DNA of 64,000 bases, from NCBI GenBank assembly GCA_946402905.1, contig CAMIYC010000003.1, positions 62,001 to 126,000 on the forward strand. The letters run 5' to 3'. The stretch is from an uncultured Prevotellaceae bacterium. Its GTDB lineage: Bacteria > Bacteroidota > Bacteroidia > Bacteroidales > Bacteroidaceae. Position 1 is the first letter of the stretch; the number at the start of each line of letters is the position of its first letter. Positions 32,384 through 43,300 of the stretch are shown piece by piece. The position numbers were made by a program, and so were the translations under genes. The notes under the pieces were generated by a model, which was given only the letters and a program-made list of their open reading frames with translations, made no database searches and was not told the origin of the DNA.

Positions 32384-35300
32384 ATGCAAAAAATCTACAC
32401 ATTCTTAACGATGCTTGCGATAGCGATGTATCTGTCGCCGCAGGCACAAGCCCAGACCTTGCTCGACGAAGACTTCGAGACAGCAAGCACAGAGACATAC
32501 TCGCAGCCCGTGGCTCAGGGATGGACTACCGTGAACAGCTATACCGGCAGTGATAACACCTATGTGTGGCACAACTATTACTCCGAGCGCGGTACGATCA
32601 GCGGCAAACATGTGGCTGGCTGCGACGGTCCCACCTACGCAGCGGCACCCAACGGCGGTTTCGGCCCCCGTGAGGAGATACTCCTGACCCCCGAACTCAA
32701 CCTTGACAACACCTACCAGCTGACTTTCACCTGGGAGGTGAGCCCGATGAACGCCCATGACGACTCTAAATACGACCTTCAGGTGCGCGTCGTGGAAGAT
32801 GACAACCTGACCGATGCCGAGACCATCTTCTCCATCCAGAGCCAGGCCATGCTCAAGGAGAGCGGCGTGCTCACCTACCCTATCACTACCTGGGACCCCC
32901 ACACCTCCAAGATCGACCTGAGCGACTGGCAGGGCAAGAAGGTGAAGATAGCCTTCGTCTATAAGATGATGGCCAACATCGGCAATGTGGTGTGGCTGGA
33001 CGATGTGTCGGTGAAGCAGCATACCCCCGAGACCACACCCGTGGCCGTTCTCGACATGGACCGCTACAGTTTCGGCGATGTGTATGTAGGCGAGACCTTC
33101 TACACCGAGTACATCACCCTGTCCAATCAAGGCAAAGCCGGCCTGCAGGTGACAGGCTTCGACTTCCCTGAAGGCGTGAGCACCACCCTCGATGCCTCGA
33201 GCGTGAACCTTGACAAGTGGGAGAGCACCGTATTCCGTATGATCTACAGTGCCACGCTCACCAGTCCGGCCACGGCACCTGCCGTGATCCACACCACCGG
33301 CGGCGACGTGACCATCACCCTTCAGGCCAACAAGCAGATCGTGCCCGACGGCTACATGCTGGAGACCTTTGAGAAATACTTCCCACCTGCCGGCTGGAAA
33401 AACGACGGCTGGGGCAGTGCTTTCGCCGAGCTTGAAGGCTCGGTGTCGGCCTACGCCACCGGTTCGCTGACCGACAACTACCTCACCTCGCCCCGTCTTG
33501 ACCTGATCGACGGCGGCAGTGTGACCTTCACCTACCGCAACCTGTTTGACAGCGAAGAGGGCGGCACCTACCAGATGAACGACATCTCGCTGGAAGTAAG
33601 CTACGACGGCGGTGTGTCATGGACACAGAAATGGCTTTTCGACTACGAGCTGGCCACCCACAGCGAGACAGTGACAGTAGACCTCGGCAAGGGCAGCGAC
33701 AACTCATACGTGCGCTGGAAGAACAGTGCCATCAGCTACGGTGACGACGGTGCCGAGGAATTCTCCAACTTCTACTTCGACCGTGTGCTGCTGCCCCATG
33801 TCTTCGGTGCCGACGACGTGCCCACAGGCGCCTACCTGATCAAGCCCAAATTGGCAGCCACCGACATCTATCCGAAAAATGTGGAACTGGAGTGGGGTCC
33901 GGCACAATTTGCCATGGGCTATAAACTCTATGTAGGCACCAACAGCCAGGCCAACGACCTGATCGACGGCCTCGACCTGCACGACGCTCTGACCTATACC
34001 ATCCCCGTGTGCGAGTATGCCACCACATACCGCTGGAAAGTAGTGCCCTACAACAGCTATGGCAATGCCATCAGCCGTGACGTCTCCACCTGGACATTCA
34101 CCACGCAGCCCGACGCCTCCAACGTGAACTATCCCTACGTAGAGGATTTCGCCGACGGCAAGAAACTGCCCACCGGCTGGCTGTCGACAGCCGCTGCCAA
34201 CTCCTACAACCGCACATGGTATGTCAACACCTACTATCCCTACAAGACCGACGATGTGACGAGCAACGCCCTCACCTCGAGCTATCTGAACGAAGGCGAC
34301 CAGAACGATGTGACGACGCAGGAGTTCAGACTGCCCTCTGACAAGACCATGGCCATCACGTTTGCGTGGGGCGACGACCATCCCAGTGACTTAGTAGTAG
34401 ACCCGACAGGCATGGCCAAGAAACACAATGTGGAGCCCAACAACGGCACGAGCGAAGGTATCTTTGAAATCTTCGCCGACGGCGTATGGACCACCCTCTC
34501 GACCATCTCTGAAGACAGCTACAACGGCGAGAACAAATACTGGATAGAGGAGAAGTTTGACCTTAGCGCCTATGCCGGCAAGACCGTACAGTTCCGCTGG
34601 ACCCACAAGAGCTACAACGCCGGCCGCGACGGCGGCACCTCCATCGCCCATGTGGTGATAGAAGAAGTGGAAGGCGACAAGGCCGTCTTCAACAAGAACG
34701 GCTGGATGGCCGGCAAGGTGAACTATGAGAAAGCCGTCAACTCCGGCGACATCTTCACCCTCCTCAACAAGGGTGTCAACACCCTGAAAGTGAAGAGCGT
34801 CAGCTTTGGCACCGACAACTTCACCACCTCGCTCGCAGCAGGCACAGAGATTGCCCCGGGCGAAGGCCAGGTCTTCAACATCCTGTTCAACGCCCTGACC
34901 ACGTCGGCCACCGTAACCGACCAGCTTAGCGTAGAGTTTGAGAGTGGACTCACAGCCACCCTGCCCGTCGAGGGCGAGGCACTGGCCTCAGACATTCTCT
35001 ACTATGCTTTCGAGCAAGACAACCCCCTCGACTACTCCTGGACCGACTTCACGACCATCGATGCTGACAATGCCACCTCCTATGCCTTCGGGTCATGGTG
35101 GATCAGCTTTGAGAAGAGCGGTCAGAAATTCGCCTTCTGGCCCGGCGACGACAATGAGATGAACGGCATCATGAGTCCGGTGTCGGGTCACTGGGCACTG
35201 GTGGCCGCCTCGCCCCAGAGCGGCAGTGCCGACAACTGGCTTGTGAGCAAATCGCTTCATGCCACCCAAGAGTCGACCCTCACCTTCTACGTGCGCAACT

Positions 35301-35755
35301 GGGAATGCCTGCAGAGCGTGCTGCCTGCCCCGCAGCACCGCGTGAGCGTGCTGGTGACTGAGAGCAACCCAGGAAGCACCACCTCGTATACCACTGTGAT
35401 GGGAGAGACCGAGGTGCCCTTCCTCGACTGGGACAACTGGCAGCAGTATGAGGTAGACCTCTCTGCCTGGGCAGGCAAGGACATCTACGTAGCGGTGCGC
35501 CACACCACCAATGGCGAGAGCAACGTGGCCTTCTTTGATGACTTCAGCTTCAACCACTTCTCTGGCACCGTAGGCATCGACGCCGCGGCACAAGACATCG
35601 ACAGCACCTCCGATGTGAGCGTCTACACCGTGAACGGCAGTATGGTGAAACGCGGCAAGGGTGTCAAGACCCTCGACAACCTTGGCAAGGGTGTCTATGT
35701 AGTGAAAGTGCACGCCGGCGACAACACCAAGACGCTGCGTATAGTGCGTAAATAA
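32384..35755 (+). CDS. Large T9SS-type secreted protein with choice-of-anchor/jelly-roll domains
   Basis: A 1123-residue exported protein. A signal peptide (to about residue 24, AQAQ) is followed by repeated cleaved-adhesin (choice-of-anchor J) jelly rolls, each with an opening FEDF-like segment (LLDEDFE near 25, LETFEKYFPPAGWKNDGWG near 325, VEDFADGKKLPTGWLS near 585, YAFEQDNPLDYSW near 870) and closing motifs of the type FFDDFSFNHFSGT. Intervening immunoglobulin-like domains resemble the DUF1573/ASPM-type strand pattern (FGDVYVGETFYTEYITLSNQG). The C-terminus (YTVNGSMVKRGKGVKTLDNL... VKVHAGDNTKTLRIVRK) is a T9SS-like sorting tail. No protease catalytic motif was found, so it is probably an adhesin or glycan/protein-binding surface protein. 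It is the first of four such genes. Confidence 0.85.
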   Translation: MQKIYTFLTMLAIAMYLSPQAQAQTLLDEDFETASTETYSQPVAQGWTTVNSYTGSDNTYVWHNYYSERGTISGKHVAGCDGPTYAAAPNGGFGPREEILLTPELNLDNTYQLTFTWEVSPMNAHDDSKYDLQVRVVEDDNLTDAETIFSIQSQAMLKESGVLTYPITTWDPHTSKIDLSDWQGKKVKIAFVYKMMANIGNVVWLDDVSVKQHTPETTPVAVLDMDRYSFGDVYVGETFYTEYITLSNQGKAGLQVTGFDFPEGVSTTLDASSVNLDKWESTVFRMIYSATLTSPATAPAVIHTTGGDVTITLQANKQIVPDGYMLETFEKYFPPAGWKNDGWGSAFAELEGSVSAYATGSLTDNYLTSPRLDLIDGGSVTFTYRNLFDSEEGGTYQMNDISLEVSYDGGVSWTQKWLFDYELATHSETVTVDLGKGSDNSYVRWKNSAISYGDDGAEEFSNFYFDRVLLPHVFGADDVPTGAYLIKPKLAATDIYPKNVELEWGPAQFAMGYKLYVGTNSQANDLIDGLDLHDALTYTIPVCEYATTYRWKVVPYNSYGNAISRDVSTWTFTTQPDASNVNYPYVEDFADGKKLPTGWLSTAAANSYNRTWYVNTYYPYKTDDVTSNALTSSYLNEGDQNDVTTQEFRLPSDKTMAITFAWGDDHPSDLVVDPTGMAKKHNVEPNNGTSEGIFEIFADGVWTTLSTISEDSYNGENKYWIEEKFDLSAYAGKTVQFRWTHKSYNAGRDGGTSIAHVVIEEVEGDKAVFNKNGWMAGKVNYEKAVNSGDIFTLLNKGVNTLKVKSVSFGTDNFTTSLAAGTEIAPGEGQVFNILFNALTTSATVTDQLSVEFESGLTATLPVEGEALASDILYYAFEQDNPLDYSWTDFTTIDADNATSYAFGSWWISFEKSGQKFAFWPGDDNEMNGIMSPVSGHWALVAASPQSGSADNWLVSKSLHATQESTLTFYVRNWECLQSVLPAPQHRVSVLVTESNPGSTTSYTTVMGETEVPFLDWDNWQQYEVDLSAWAGKDIYVAVRHTTNGESNVAFFDDFSFNHFSGTVGIDAAAQDIDSTSDVSVYTVNGSMVKRGKGVKTLDNLGKGVYVVKVHAGDNTKTLRIVRK

Positions 35756-35769
35756 ACCATCAGGATATA

Positions 35770-35805
35770 TGGGTGTGCCAACAGGCTGTTGGCACACCCA
35801 TTTTC
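35770..35805 (+). terminator. Intrinsic terminator after the 1123-residue protein gene
   Basis: Perfect 14-bp stem (TGGGTGTGCCAACA at 35770-35783 with 35787-35800), 3-base loop, followed by TTTTCTTCT. It separates the first secreted protein from the next, only 76 bp away. Confidence 0.88.
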
Positions 35806-35831
35806 TTCTCACCTACCCTCACAAAAAATAT

Positions 35832-38318
35832 ATGAAAAGACTTCTCATACTCCTCTTACTGATCTCCGTCGTCCCATCTACCCTGGTCTGCGCGCAGACA
35901 CGCGACAAGACACTGGAAATCACTGTGACCACCGACACCGATGACCATCTGGAGGGACAGGCATTGACCCTTATCCAGACCGACTACTCACTCTCTTACG
36001 GCACGCTGACCCTCGATGCCGAGGGCAAATGCCGTGTAAAAGTCTATGCAGGGCATCATAGGGTGAGCATAGAGCGCACCGGCTACACCCCGGCCAGCGC
36101 TGAATTTGACGTAGACCCTGCCGAGACGACCGCCAGCGTGACGCTGCACCTGAGTGAACAAGTGCGCACCCCCTTTGCACTCACCGCCCAGCCGCTGCAT
36201 GATGCCACCACCGGTCAGAACCACGTGAGGCTCAGCTGGAACACCGAGCCACCCGCTTTCTTCGACGACTTCGAGACGTATGAGCCATTCGCCATCCAGT
36301 TTGGCGAGTGGACCGGCATCGATGCCGACCTGGAGGCTGCCGCCCCCATCGTGGGCGACTATCCCAACCGTTGTGTGATGCAATACGCCCAGGTGATCAA
36401 CCCGCTGACCGTATCGCCCCCATGGTGGTATGACTATCCCATCCTGCGCCCCTACAGCGGCAAGCAGTATGTGGGATTCACCCGCACCAGTTCGGGCAAT
36501 GCCAACGACGACTGGCTGATCTCTCCCTCCGTGACCGTGGGCGTGGAGCATGTGCTGATGTTCATGGGCAAGGCCGCCGATAAATACGACGAGCGCTTCC
36601 AGGTATACATCACCACAAATACCGATCATCCCACCCAGGAAGACTTCACGCGTATAGACGGCGGCAACTACGAGACCGCCGACTACAAAGGCTGGCGCTC
36701 CTATCAGTACGACCTGAGCGACTATGCCGGCAAAGAAGTGAAATTCGCCATCCGCTATATCAGCCATTACAACCGCTACGGCTCGTTCATGCTGATGATC
36801 GACGACATCTATGTGGGTCAGGCCAAAGACTATGACACAGCGGTGATGAAAGCCCGGTCGCGCCGTGCTCCCGCCCGTTCGGAAGCCAACCCCAACGAAC
36901 TCTTCCACGTCTATCTCGACGGCAGCGAAGTGGGTACTACAGAAGCCTACGAATATATCGTGGAAAACGTGAGCGAGGGTACGCACACCTTTGGTGTGAA
37001 AGCCACCTACATAGCCGCTGAAAGCGAACTGGTGACCACGACAGCCGAGATACACAATGCCTATGCCCCCATCACCTTTGTGGTCAGCACAGAGAGCAAA
37101 CTCAGTGCCGACGGTCAGGAGATCAGCCTGGTCAACACCAGTACGACCGACACTTACACCGTGAGCGTAAGCGACGGCAAGGCCGTCATCCCCTCGCTGC
37201 CCCTGGGCGACTATGTGGCCCGGATAGAAGAGGGTGCTTTCAACGCCTGGCAGCAGTCCATCCACCTGGATGGCGAGGTGAGCGTCAGCATCACCCTGAC
37301 CGACCGTGTGATTACCCCCTACCACATCACTGCCGACACCAGTGATGATGCCACGGTGACCCTGAGATGGAACCAGGAGTTGCTCTTCAGTGACAGTTTT
37401 GAAGACTATGACGACTTCGCCACCGGCGAGTTTGGAGGCTGGCAGACCATAGACCGTGACCAGATGCCCGTCTACCCCATCGCCCTGGGCGATTTCAACA
37501 ACATCATCTCCTTCCCCGGCTCCGGCACGGCCAACAGTCCGCTGCCCATCGCCCCGATGGTGTTCAATCCTTGGAGCACTACCCCGCCGATGCTGCCCAC
37601 CGACCCTGCCGTGCAGGCTCCCAGCGGCGACAAGACCGTCATCTTCTTCTCCCCCCAGCGGTCGAAGGCCGACAAATGGCTCATCTCTCCCGCCATCGAC
37701 ATCCATGAGGGATATACACTGCTCGCCACGCTCAAGTCTTATGACGCGATGTATCCAGAGTCGGCCGAATTCTGCGTGTCGACTGGCGGTACCGACCCCT
37801 CCGAATTCACAGCAGTGAGCACCGCCGAGGCCATCCCCGCCGGACAATGGACCCAGTATGAGACCGACCTGTCGGACTATGCAGGGCAGCGTGTGCGACT
37901 GGCCTTGCACTACATCTCGTACGACACCTTCTTCCTGCAACTCGACGACTTCACCGTAGGTCCTGCCGACGGAGAGACCACATTCGTAGACTATGGCAAC
38001 GTGGTGCGCTACGACATCTATGTAGACGACGTGAAGGTGGGCGAGAGCCTCATCCCCACCTACACCCTCACAGGTCTGAGCGAGGGCACACACACCATCG
38101 GCATCGTGGCCGTCTATCAGAACGCTGTGTCGGAGTCGGGCACTATCACCGTGAATATCTCCACCGGCATAGACACCATCCGTATAGATACATCAGCAAC
38201 GGACTCAGATGTCTATTCCATCACGGGACAGAAGATGAACGCCGAGACTGATGCCTTGCCTCGGGGCATCTATATCGTGAAACGCGGACAAAAACACCAA
38301 AAAATCACCAAAAGATGA
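35832..38318 (+). CDS. T9SS-type secreted protein with choice-of-anchor J domains
   Basis: An 828-residue exported protein. The signal peptide is KRLLILLLLISVVPSTLVCAQ, starting at the ATG at 35832; a longer frame from 35769 runs through the terminator and is rejected. After a carboxypeptidase-regulatory-like domain (TLIQTDYSLSYGTL... VSIERTGYTPASAEF) come two cleaved-adhesin jelly rolls (FFDDFETYEPFAIQFGEW near 150, FSDSFEDYDDFATGEFGGW near 520), each with DDWLISPSV or DKWLISPAI and a closing LMIDDIYVG or LQLDDFTVG. Small beta domains between them contain YEYIVENVSEGTHTFGV. The tail (VYSITGQKMNAET... GIYIVKRGQKHQKITKR) is T9SS-like. Its stop codon overlaps the next start by four bases. Confidence 0.85.
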   Translation: MKRLLILLLLISVVPSTLVCAQTRDKTLEITVTTDTDDHLEGQALTLIQTDYSLSYGTLTLDAEGKCRVKVYAGHHRVSIERTGYTPASAEFDVDPAETTASVTLHLSEQVRTPFALTAQPLHDATTGQNHVRLSWNTEPPAFFDDFETYEPFAIQFGEWTGIDADLEAAAPIVGDYPNRCVMQYAQVINPLTVSPPWWYDYPILRPYSGKQYVGFTRTSSGNANDDWLISPSVTVGVEHVLMFMGKAADKYDERFQVYITTNTDHPTQEDFTRIDGGNYETADYKGWRSYQYDLSDYAGKEVKFAIRYISHYNRYGSFMLMIDDIYVGQAKDYDTAVMKARSRRAPARSEANPNELFHVYLDGSEVGTTEAYEYIVENVSEGTHTFGVKATYIAAESELVTTTAEIHNAYAPITFVVSTESKLSADGQEISLVNTSTTDTYTVSVSDGKAVIPSLPLGDYVARIEEGAFNAWQQSIHLDGEVSVSITLTDRVITPYHITADTSDDATVTLRWNQELLFSDSFEDYDDFATGEFGGWQTIDRDQMPVYPIALGDFNNIISFPGSGTANSPLPIAPMVFNPWSTTPPMLPTDPAVQAPSGDKTVIFFSPQRSKADKWLISPAIDIHEGYTLLATLKSYDAMYPESAEFCVSTGGTDPSEFTAVSTAEAIPAGQWTQYETDLSDYAGQRVRLALHYISYDTFFLQLDDFTVGPADGETTFVDYGNVVRYDIYVDDVKVGESLIPTYTLTGLSEGTHTIGIVAVYQNAVSESGTITVNISTGIDTIRIDTSATDSDVYSITGQKMNAETDALPRGIYIVKRGQKHQKITKR

Positions 38319-40249
38319 GAAAATCAATCTTACTGATACTGCTGGGCACCGTGCTCACCCTGCATGCACAGACACTGCTGACGGATGAGCACCGCCAGCC
38401 CATCGACATCAAGAGAAGCCTGACGGCACACCATCCTCAGACGGCTCCGCCCTTGCGGGCCGAGGGACTATCGTCTATCCAGCGGGCTATCGGTTACATG
38501 GCCGGTCAAGACCCTGACAGCATCACGCTGAAAGGCGCCAGGGTAGGCACGGCCGGCACCTATCCCCTGGCCGTGCTGATCACAGCCGACATGCTGCGCG
38601 ACTATGTGGGCTGCAAAGTGATCGGCATACGTGTGGCCGCCGCCCAGTCGCTGGGCAAGACAGACGTGTGGCTCTCACCCGTCAGCGCCGACGGTGTGGT
38701 GTCGACTGACGGCATCACGAAGAGCCAGCGCCTCTATGAAGGATGGAACAACGTGTTTTTCAACGGAGACACCTCATGGGAGATACAAGACGGCGAAGCC
38801 CTTATGGCAGGCTTTGACTATCAGGAGACTCAGAGCATGATTGACGCCCAGAAAGGCGGCATCTGCACCGTGGGCGAGGCCCAGGGCAACGACTTCCTGA
38901 TCTACGCCGACCTCGGTGGCGGCGAAGGCTGGTATAGCATCAACAACCTGGGTGCGCTGTGTGTACAACTGATTGTAGACATCAGCAGTCTGCCTGAGAA
39001 GATGCTCAGCCTGTCCTATCTCGACACCGGCTTCCGCTACAAGCATGCCGGCGAACAGATAGAGATGTATACCATCGCCACCAACACCGGACGCAGCGCA
39101 CTCTCAAGCTATCGCCTACAATGCCGTATCGACGACGGCGAACCCATCAGCTTCGTCTATGAAAAGCCACTGGCTGAGACCGCCAACGACCATCAGCAGC
39201 CTGTGCTGCCCCTGCCCGGCGACATTGCTATCGGCTCCCACCAGCTCACCGTGACGCTGCTGGCCGAAGGCGAGACCACACCAGCCAACGAGAAAGCCAC
39301 CAGAACGGTGAACTTCTACATCTACGGCGAGGCCCTGCAGCGTCAGCAGAACTACGTGGAGCAATACAACAGCCAATACGAATATATGGCGTCGCTGGTC
39401 AACCCCATCCTCAACCAGTCGGCCACCAAGAACAAAAGCATGGCCCTGGTCAACACCTACACGGCCGACTCGCCCCTCGCCCTCGAGTCATCCGCCTATC
39501 TGCACGACCTCTATGCCTATACCGTGCCGTCGTTCACCATCAATAGGTCATACTTCCCCGGTGAAGCGTATATCGCCTACGACGTGAACTACTATGTGGA
39601 ACAATATCCCGCTTTTGTGCCCTCCATCATCGACGACATGATGGCACAAGACATGATGCTGCCCGCCTTCGCCACCATCTACCTGCAGCCCAGCTACGAC
39701 GCCCAGACCCGCCAGCTGACAGTGGATGTGAGCGGCCAACTGGCAGAAGGAGCCGCCAGCATCTTCAAGGATCTGTCTGTGACACTGCTGCTGACGGAGA
39801 ACAATGTAGTGGGCGACCAGGTGGTGCTCAACGCCTTCACCGGACGCACCAGCACCCAGCACGACTATGCGCACCAGCATGTGCTCCGGCAGTATATCAC
39901 ACCGCCTCTGGGCTCACCCGTCAATATTAATGGCAACCAGTTCACCGCCCGGCATCAGACAACGCTCGACGCGAGCTGGGACACCGACCAGATGACCCTC
40001 ATCGGCTTTCTCTCACGCGGTGCTGAAGCAGTGAGCGATGACAATGTGATGGAGATGGACATCACCAACTGCACGAGCCTGACGCTTGAAGGACTGACGG
40101 GCATACAGACCGCTAAACATGGCGGCAACAGCACCGGCGAGACCACCTGTTACACCCTCGACGGACGTGCAATAGGCCCCGACACCCCCCAGCGAGGTAT
40201 CTATCTGCTCAAAAAAGACGGAAAATGCAGGAAAATCGTCGTGAAATAA
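38315..40249 (+). CDS. Omp28-like secreted protein with T9SS-like tail, no CxxC
   Basis: A 644-residue exported protein translationally coupled to the preceding gene by an ATGA overlap. A signal peptide (RKSILLILLGTVLTLHAQ) is followed by a beta-sandwich domain (20-230), an immunoglobulin-like domain (about 235-340) and a region resembling the Omp28-related family: the thioredoxin-like core and its C-terminal part LSVTLLLTENNVVGDQV then HDYAHQHVLRQYIT. Where Omp28 proteins carry a CxxC disulphide motif, this one reads QQNYVEQYNSQYEYM, without cysteines. The tail (CYTLDGRAIGPDTPQRGIYLL... KCRKIVVK) is T9SS-like. Probable surface or periplasmic partner of the upstream protein; the function is unknown. 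Confidence 0.75.
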   Translation: MRKSILLILLGTVLTLHAQTLLTDEHRQPIDIKRSLTAHHPQTAPPLRAEGLSSIQRAIGYMAGQDPDSITLKGARVGTAGTYPLAVLITADMLRDYVGCKVIGIRVAAAQSLGKTDVWLSPVSADGVVSTDGITKSQRLYEGWNNVFFNGDTSWEIQDGEALMAGFDYQETQSMIDAQKGGICTVGEAQGNDFLIYADLGGGEGWYSINNLGALCVQLIVDISSLPEKMLSLSYLDTGFRYKHAGEQIEMYTIATNTGRSALSSYRLQCRIDDGEPISFVYEKPLAETANDHQQPVLPLPGDIAIGSHQLTVTLLAEGETTPANEKATRTVNFYIYGEALQRQQNYVEQYNSQYEYMASLVNPILNQSATKNKSMALVNTYTADSPLALESSAYLHDLYAYTVPSFTINRSYFPGEAYIAYDVNYYVEQYPAFVPSIIDDMMAQDMMLPAFATIYLQPSYDAQTRQLTVDVSGQLAEGAASIFKDLSVTLLLTENNVVGDQVVLNAFTGRTSTQHDYAHQHVLRQYITPPLGSPVNINGNQFTARHQTTLDASWDTDQMTLIGFLSRGAEAVSDDNVMEMDITNCTSLTLEGLTGIQTAKHGGNSTGETTCYTLDGRAIGPDTPQRGIYLLKKDGKCRKIVVK

Positions 40250-40277
40250 ATTATTTTTAATAAAATTTGTCATATTG

Positions 40278-40310
40278 TTTGCAATTTTTAATAAAATAAC
40301 ATATCTTTGC
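40278..40310 (+). promoter_or_regulatory. Promoter TTTG-N20-TATCTTTGC for the 1150-residue secreted protein
   Basis: Both elements with the preferred 20-bp spacing, 30 bp upstream of the ATG at 40341, so this gene is transcribed separately from the preceding pair. Confidence 0.78.
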
Positions 40311-40340
40311 GATAATTATTATTAACCAAATTCCACGCTT

Positions 40341-43300
40341 ATGAAAAAAGCTAAATTACTATTATTGACCCTGCTCGCCGTGATAGGATACGGCACGGCT
40401 GGAGCAGAGACCGTATCGCCTTATACGGTAGATTTCAATACCGCTATCACTACGAGCAAACATGACTTCCAGGTGGCCTCCAACTGGGGACATATTGTAG
40501 GTCAGGGCGACTATGACGGTTGGGGACCTTACTTTATGTCATACTCGTATAATGCAGAGAATGGAATTGATGGTAGTGGAACACTGATGGCCAACCGGCA
40601 GTATGCCGGTGACAACGGGGGGGGCGAAGAAATAAACGACCTTCTTGTCACCCCAGCAGTCTCAGGAGCCGTAAAACTGTATGTGAAAGCATCCAGTCTG
40701 GCTTCCTCAAGCCAGCCCTCATTCGTGGAGTTCTACACACTCAATGAAGCTGGCACTGCCAAAGCCGATCTCCTGCAGCGTTTCACCGCTGATAAATATG
40801 TGGTCGATGAAGCCATAGAAGGATGGAGCTACGTCACCATCAACGTGTCTACAGCCCAGAAAATCGGCATCCGTGCCCAGCATGTCTATTTGGACAATTT
40901 CAGCGCAGAATCGGCAGACATTCAGAAAGAGCGCAAACTGGCCATTGCATCAGCAGAACCTTCAGCCACTACAGGTACCATCTATTGGAACCAGCAAGAG
41001 AATGGCAAAGTGCTTGTGAAATACACAGTGACCGTAACCAACACTGGAGACCTTGCTCTTGCAAAGGGTGATGAAAACTACAGCATCTCCATTGTCAACA
41101 GAAGAGCCAATGAAGTATGCGCTACCGTTGCCGTTCCACAGACATTGGAGCCAGGCGCCACCTCTGAAAAGTTTGATGTCTCTGTGGAATTGGATCCCTC
41201 TGTCTGGCCCAACAGCTATACCTACATCAGTATGGACCTGAAAGAGAACATCTCTGGAAGCGTCTTGCAGCGCGCCCAATCCCATTATAAAGCATACGAA
41301 CCCAAATTCGTATTCCGCGAGGGTGGATCAACAAGCACCTCAAGCCTGTATGGAGACATAGCTTTTGGTAAGGTGACTGAAGAATTGTCGAAGGCTTACG
41401 AGATTTACAACGACGGTACCGCTCCTTTGCAAGTGAAATCCATCACTGTTCCCACTGGATTCACTGTCAGCAACGCAGGCAACTTCACCTTAGCCTCCAA
41501 GGAGAACAAGTCATTCGACATCACCCTTCCTGTCACAACTCAAGGAATATTCTCTGGTGACGTAGAAGTGGTCTATGTGGACAAAAATGGTGACGATGTG
41601 ACTTATAAAAAAGCCATCACCGGTACTGTGCTTGACCCATCGAAGAATATAATCACTTTTGATGATGGTAATGGAAGCGCCGCTTATCCCACAGGCTCCG
41701 TAAGATACAATGTCTATATCAGCAGTGAGGGCAGCGGTGACTCAAAGAATTACTATCTGCAAGGCACAAATGGCAACCCACTGTTTATCACACCACTGAT
41801 GACTGCCGCAGCGGGAGAGAAAATCGCATTCGACGCTGAATACACATCATCCAGTGGTGCCAAAGTGGAAGTGATGATTTCCACCGACAGACAGAATTGG
41901 ACCACCATTGAGACTGTCAGCAACATTGCCTCGCAGTACAACTGGACTACCTACACGGCAGAAATCCCTGAGGCAGGTGACTATTATATCGGTTTTAAAC
42001 TGACCAATTCCAAGATTGACGATGTATATGGCTTAGTATATGCTGAAGCAGCTGCCCACAACCTGCTCATTGTCAAATCTGACATCCCAGCAAAAGGCAT
42101 ACAGAACAATACTTACACAGCCACCGTTTCTGTAGGTAACATCGGTCCAAATGTAGAAGCAGCCGGGTCATACACCGCTACTCTCTATGTAGATGGTGAG
42201 GCAGTGGCCACCAATAATAAGGTGGATCTGCCCGTAGCTAACATCAACGGCAATTACAACAACCTGGAAGAACAAAACTATACCACCCTCTCCTTCTCCT
42301 TTAAGCCACACACTATTGGTACATTGCCCGCATATATCGAAGTGAAGAGTGGCGACAATGTGGTGAAGACCGAAGAGGTGACAGTCAACATCGCCAAGGA
42401 GGAACTCTCAAGCGACATCGCTGTCGGTGAAAACAAGACTACAGGCCGCTACGCTCCATTCTATGGCTACGACATGGAGCAAGGTGCTTATGCCGACTTC
42501 TACTACAGTGCTGAGCAGCTCGCCACATTCGGCATCAAGAAGGGCGACGTGATCAAGTCGATCAAGTTTAAGTCGTCAAACAGCAGCAAGACCATCAACT
42601 CGCTCACTGCTGAGGCTTGGGTTGGTATGGAAGAGAATGGCTCCTTCGCTGCCGGTCAGGTAGACAAGGACAATATGACCCATGTGGTGCTCTACGATCA
42701 GGAGACAGTAGAATTTGGCACAACAGTCGAAATGGTTATCGACCTGTCGGAGAACCCAATCGTCTACGACGGTACATCCGAAATCCGCGTCTACACCTAC
42801 ATTAATGGTGGCGGTGCTTACTTGTCGTTCGGATGGGAAGCTGACAGCAACTACCCGCAGCAGGCATACTATACCAAGAACGAGACTTCATGGGATACTA
42901 ACAAATCACAAGCATGCCCCGTGGGCTACTTCGGACTGGATGTGAAGCCTGTCAACCTCTCGGGCATCATCTACGATGTGGATACCAAAGAGCCGATAGA
43001 AGGCGCTACAGTGACCCTGTACAATGAGGCAGAGGATGTGGAATACACCGCCGTGAGCGACGCCCAGGGCAAGTATGTGGTCGACGTCATTCAGAACACA
43101 CTCGACTATAGAGCCACCATCACCGCCGAGGGTTATGAAGACCTCAAGGTCTTCAGCGAGACCTACAACGTCTCTGAAGGCAGTGACGAGTCAGACTTCG
43201 GCTTGATGTCGAAATATGTCAACGTGACCATCACCGAGGCTGGCTTCGCTACCTTGTATTATGGCAACCGCAGCCTGAAAGTGCCCGAGGGCGTGACCGC

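Noticed and set aside
35988..38093. 701-codon open frame antisense to the 828-residue secreted protein
   Set aside because: Its translation is low in sequence complexity, rich in Val, Gly and His, with no motif, signal or promoter; it mirrors a well-supported gene on the other strand.
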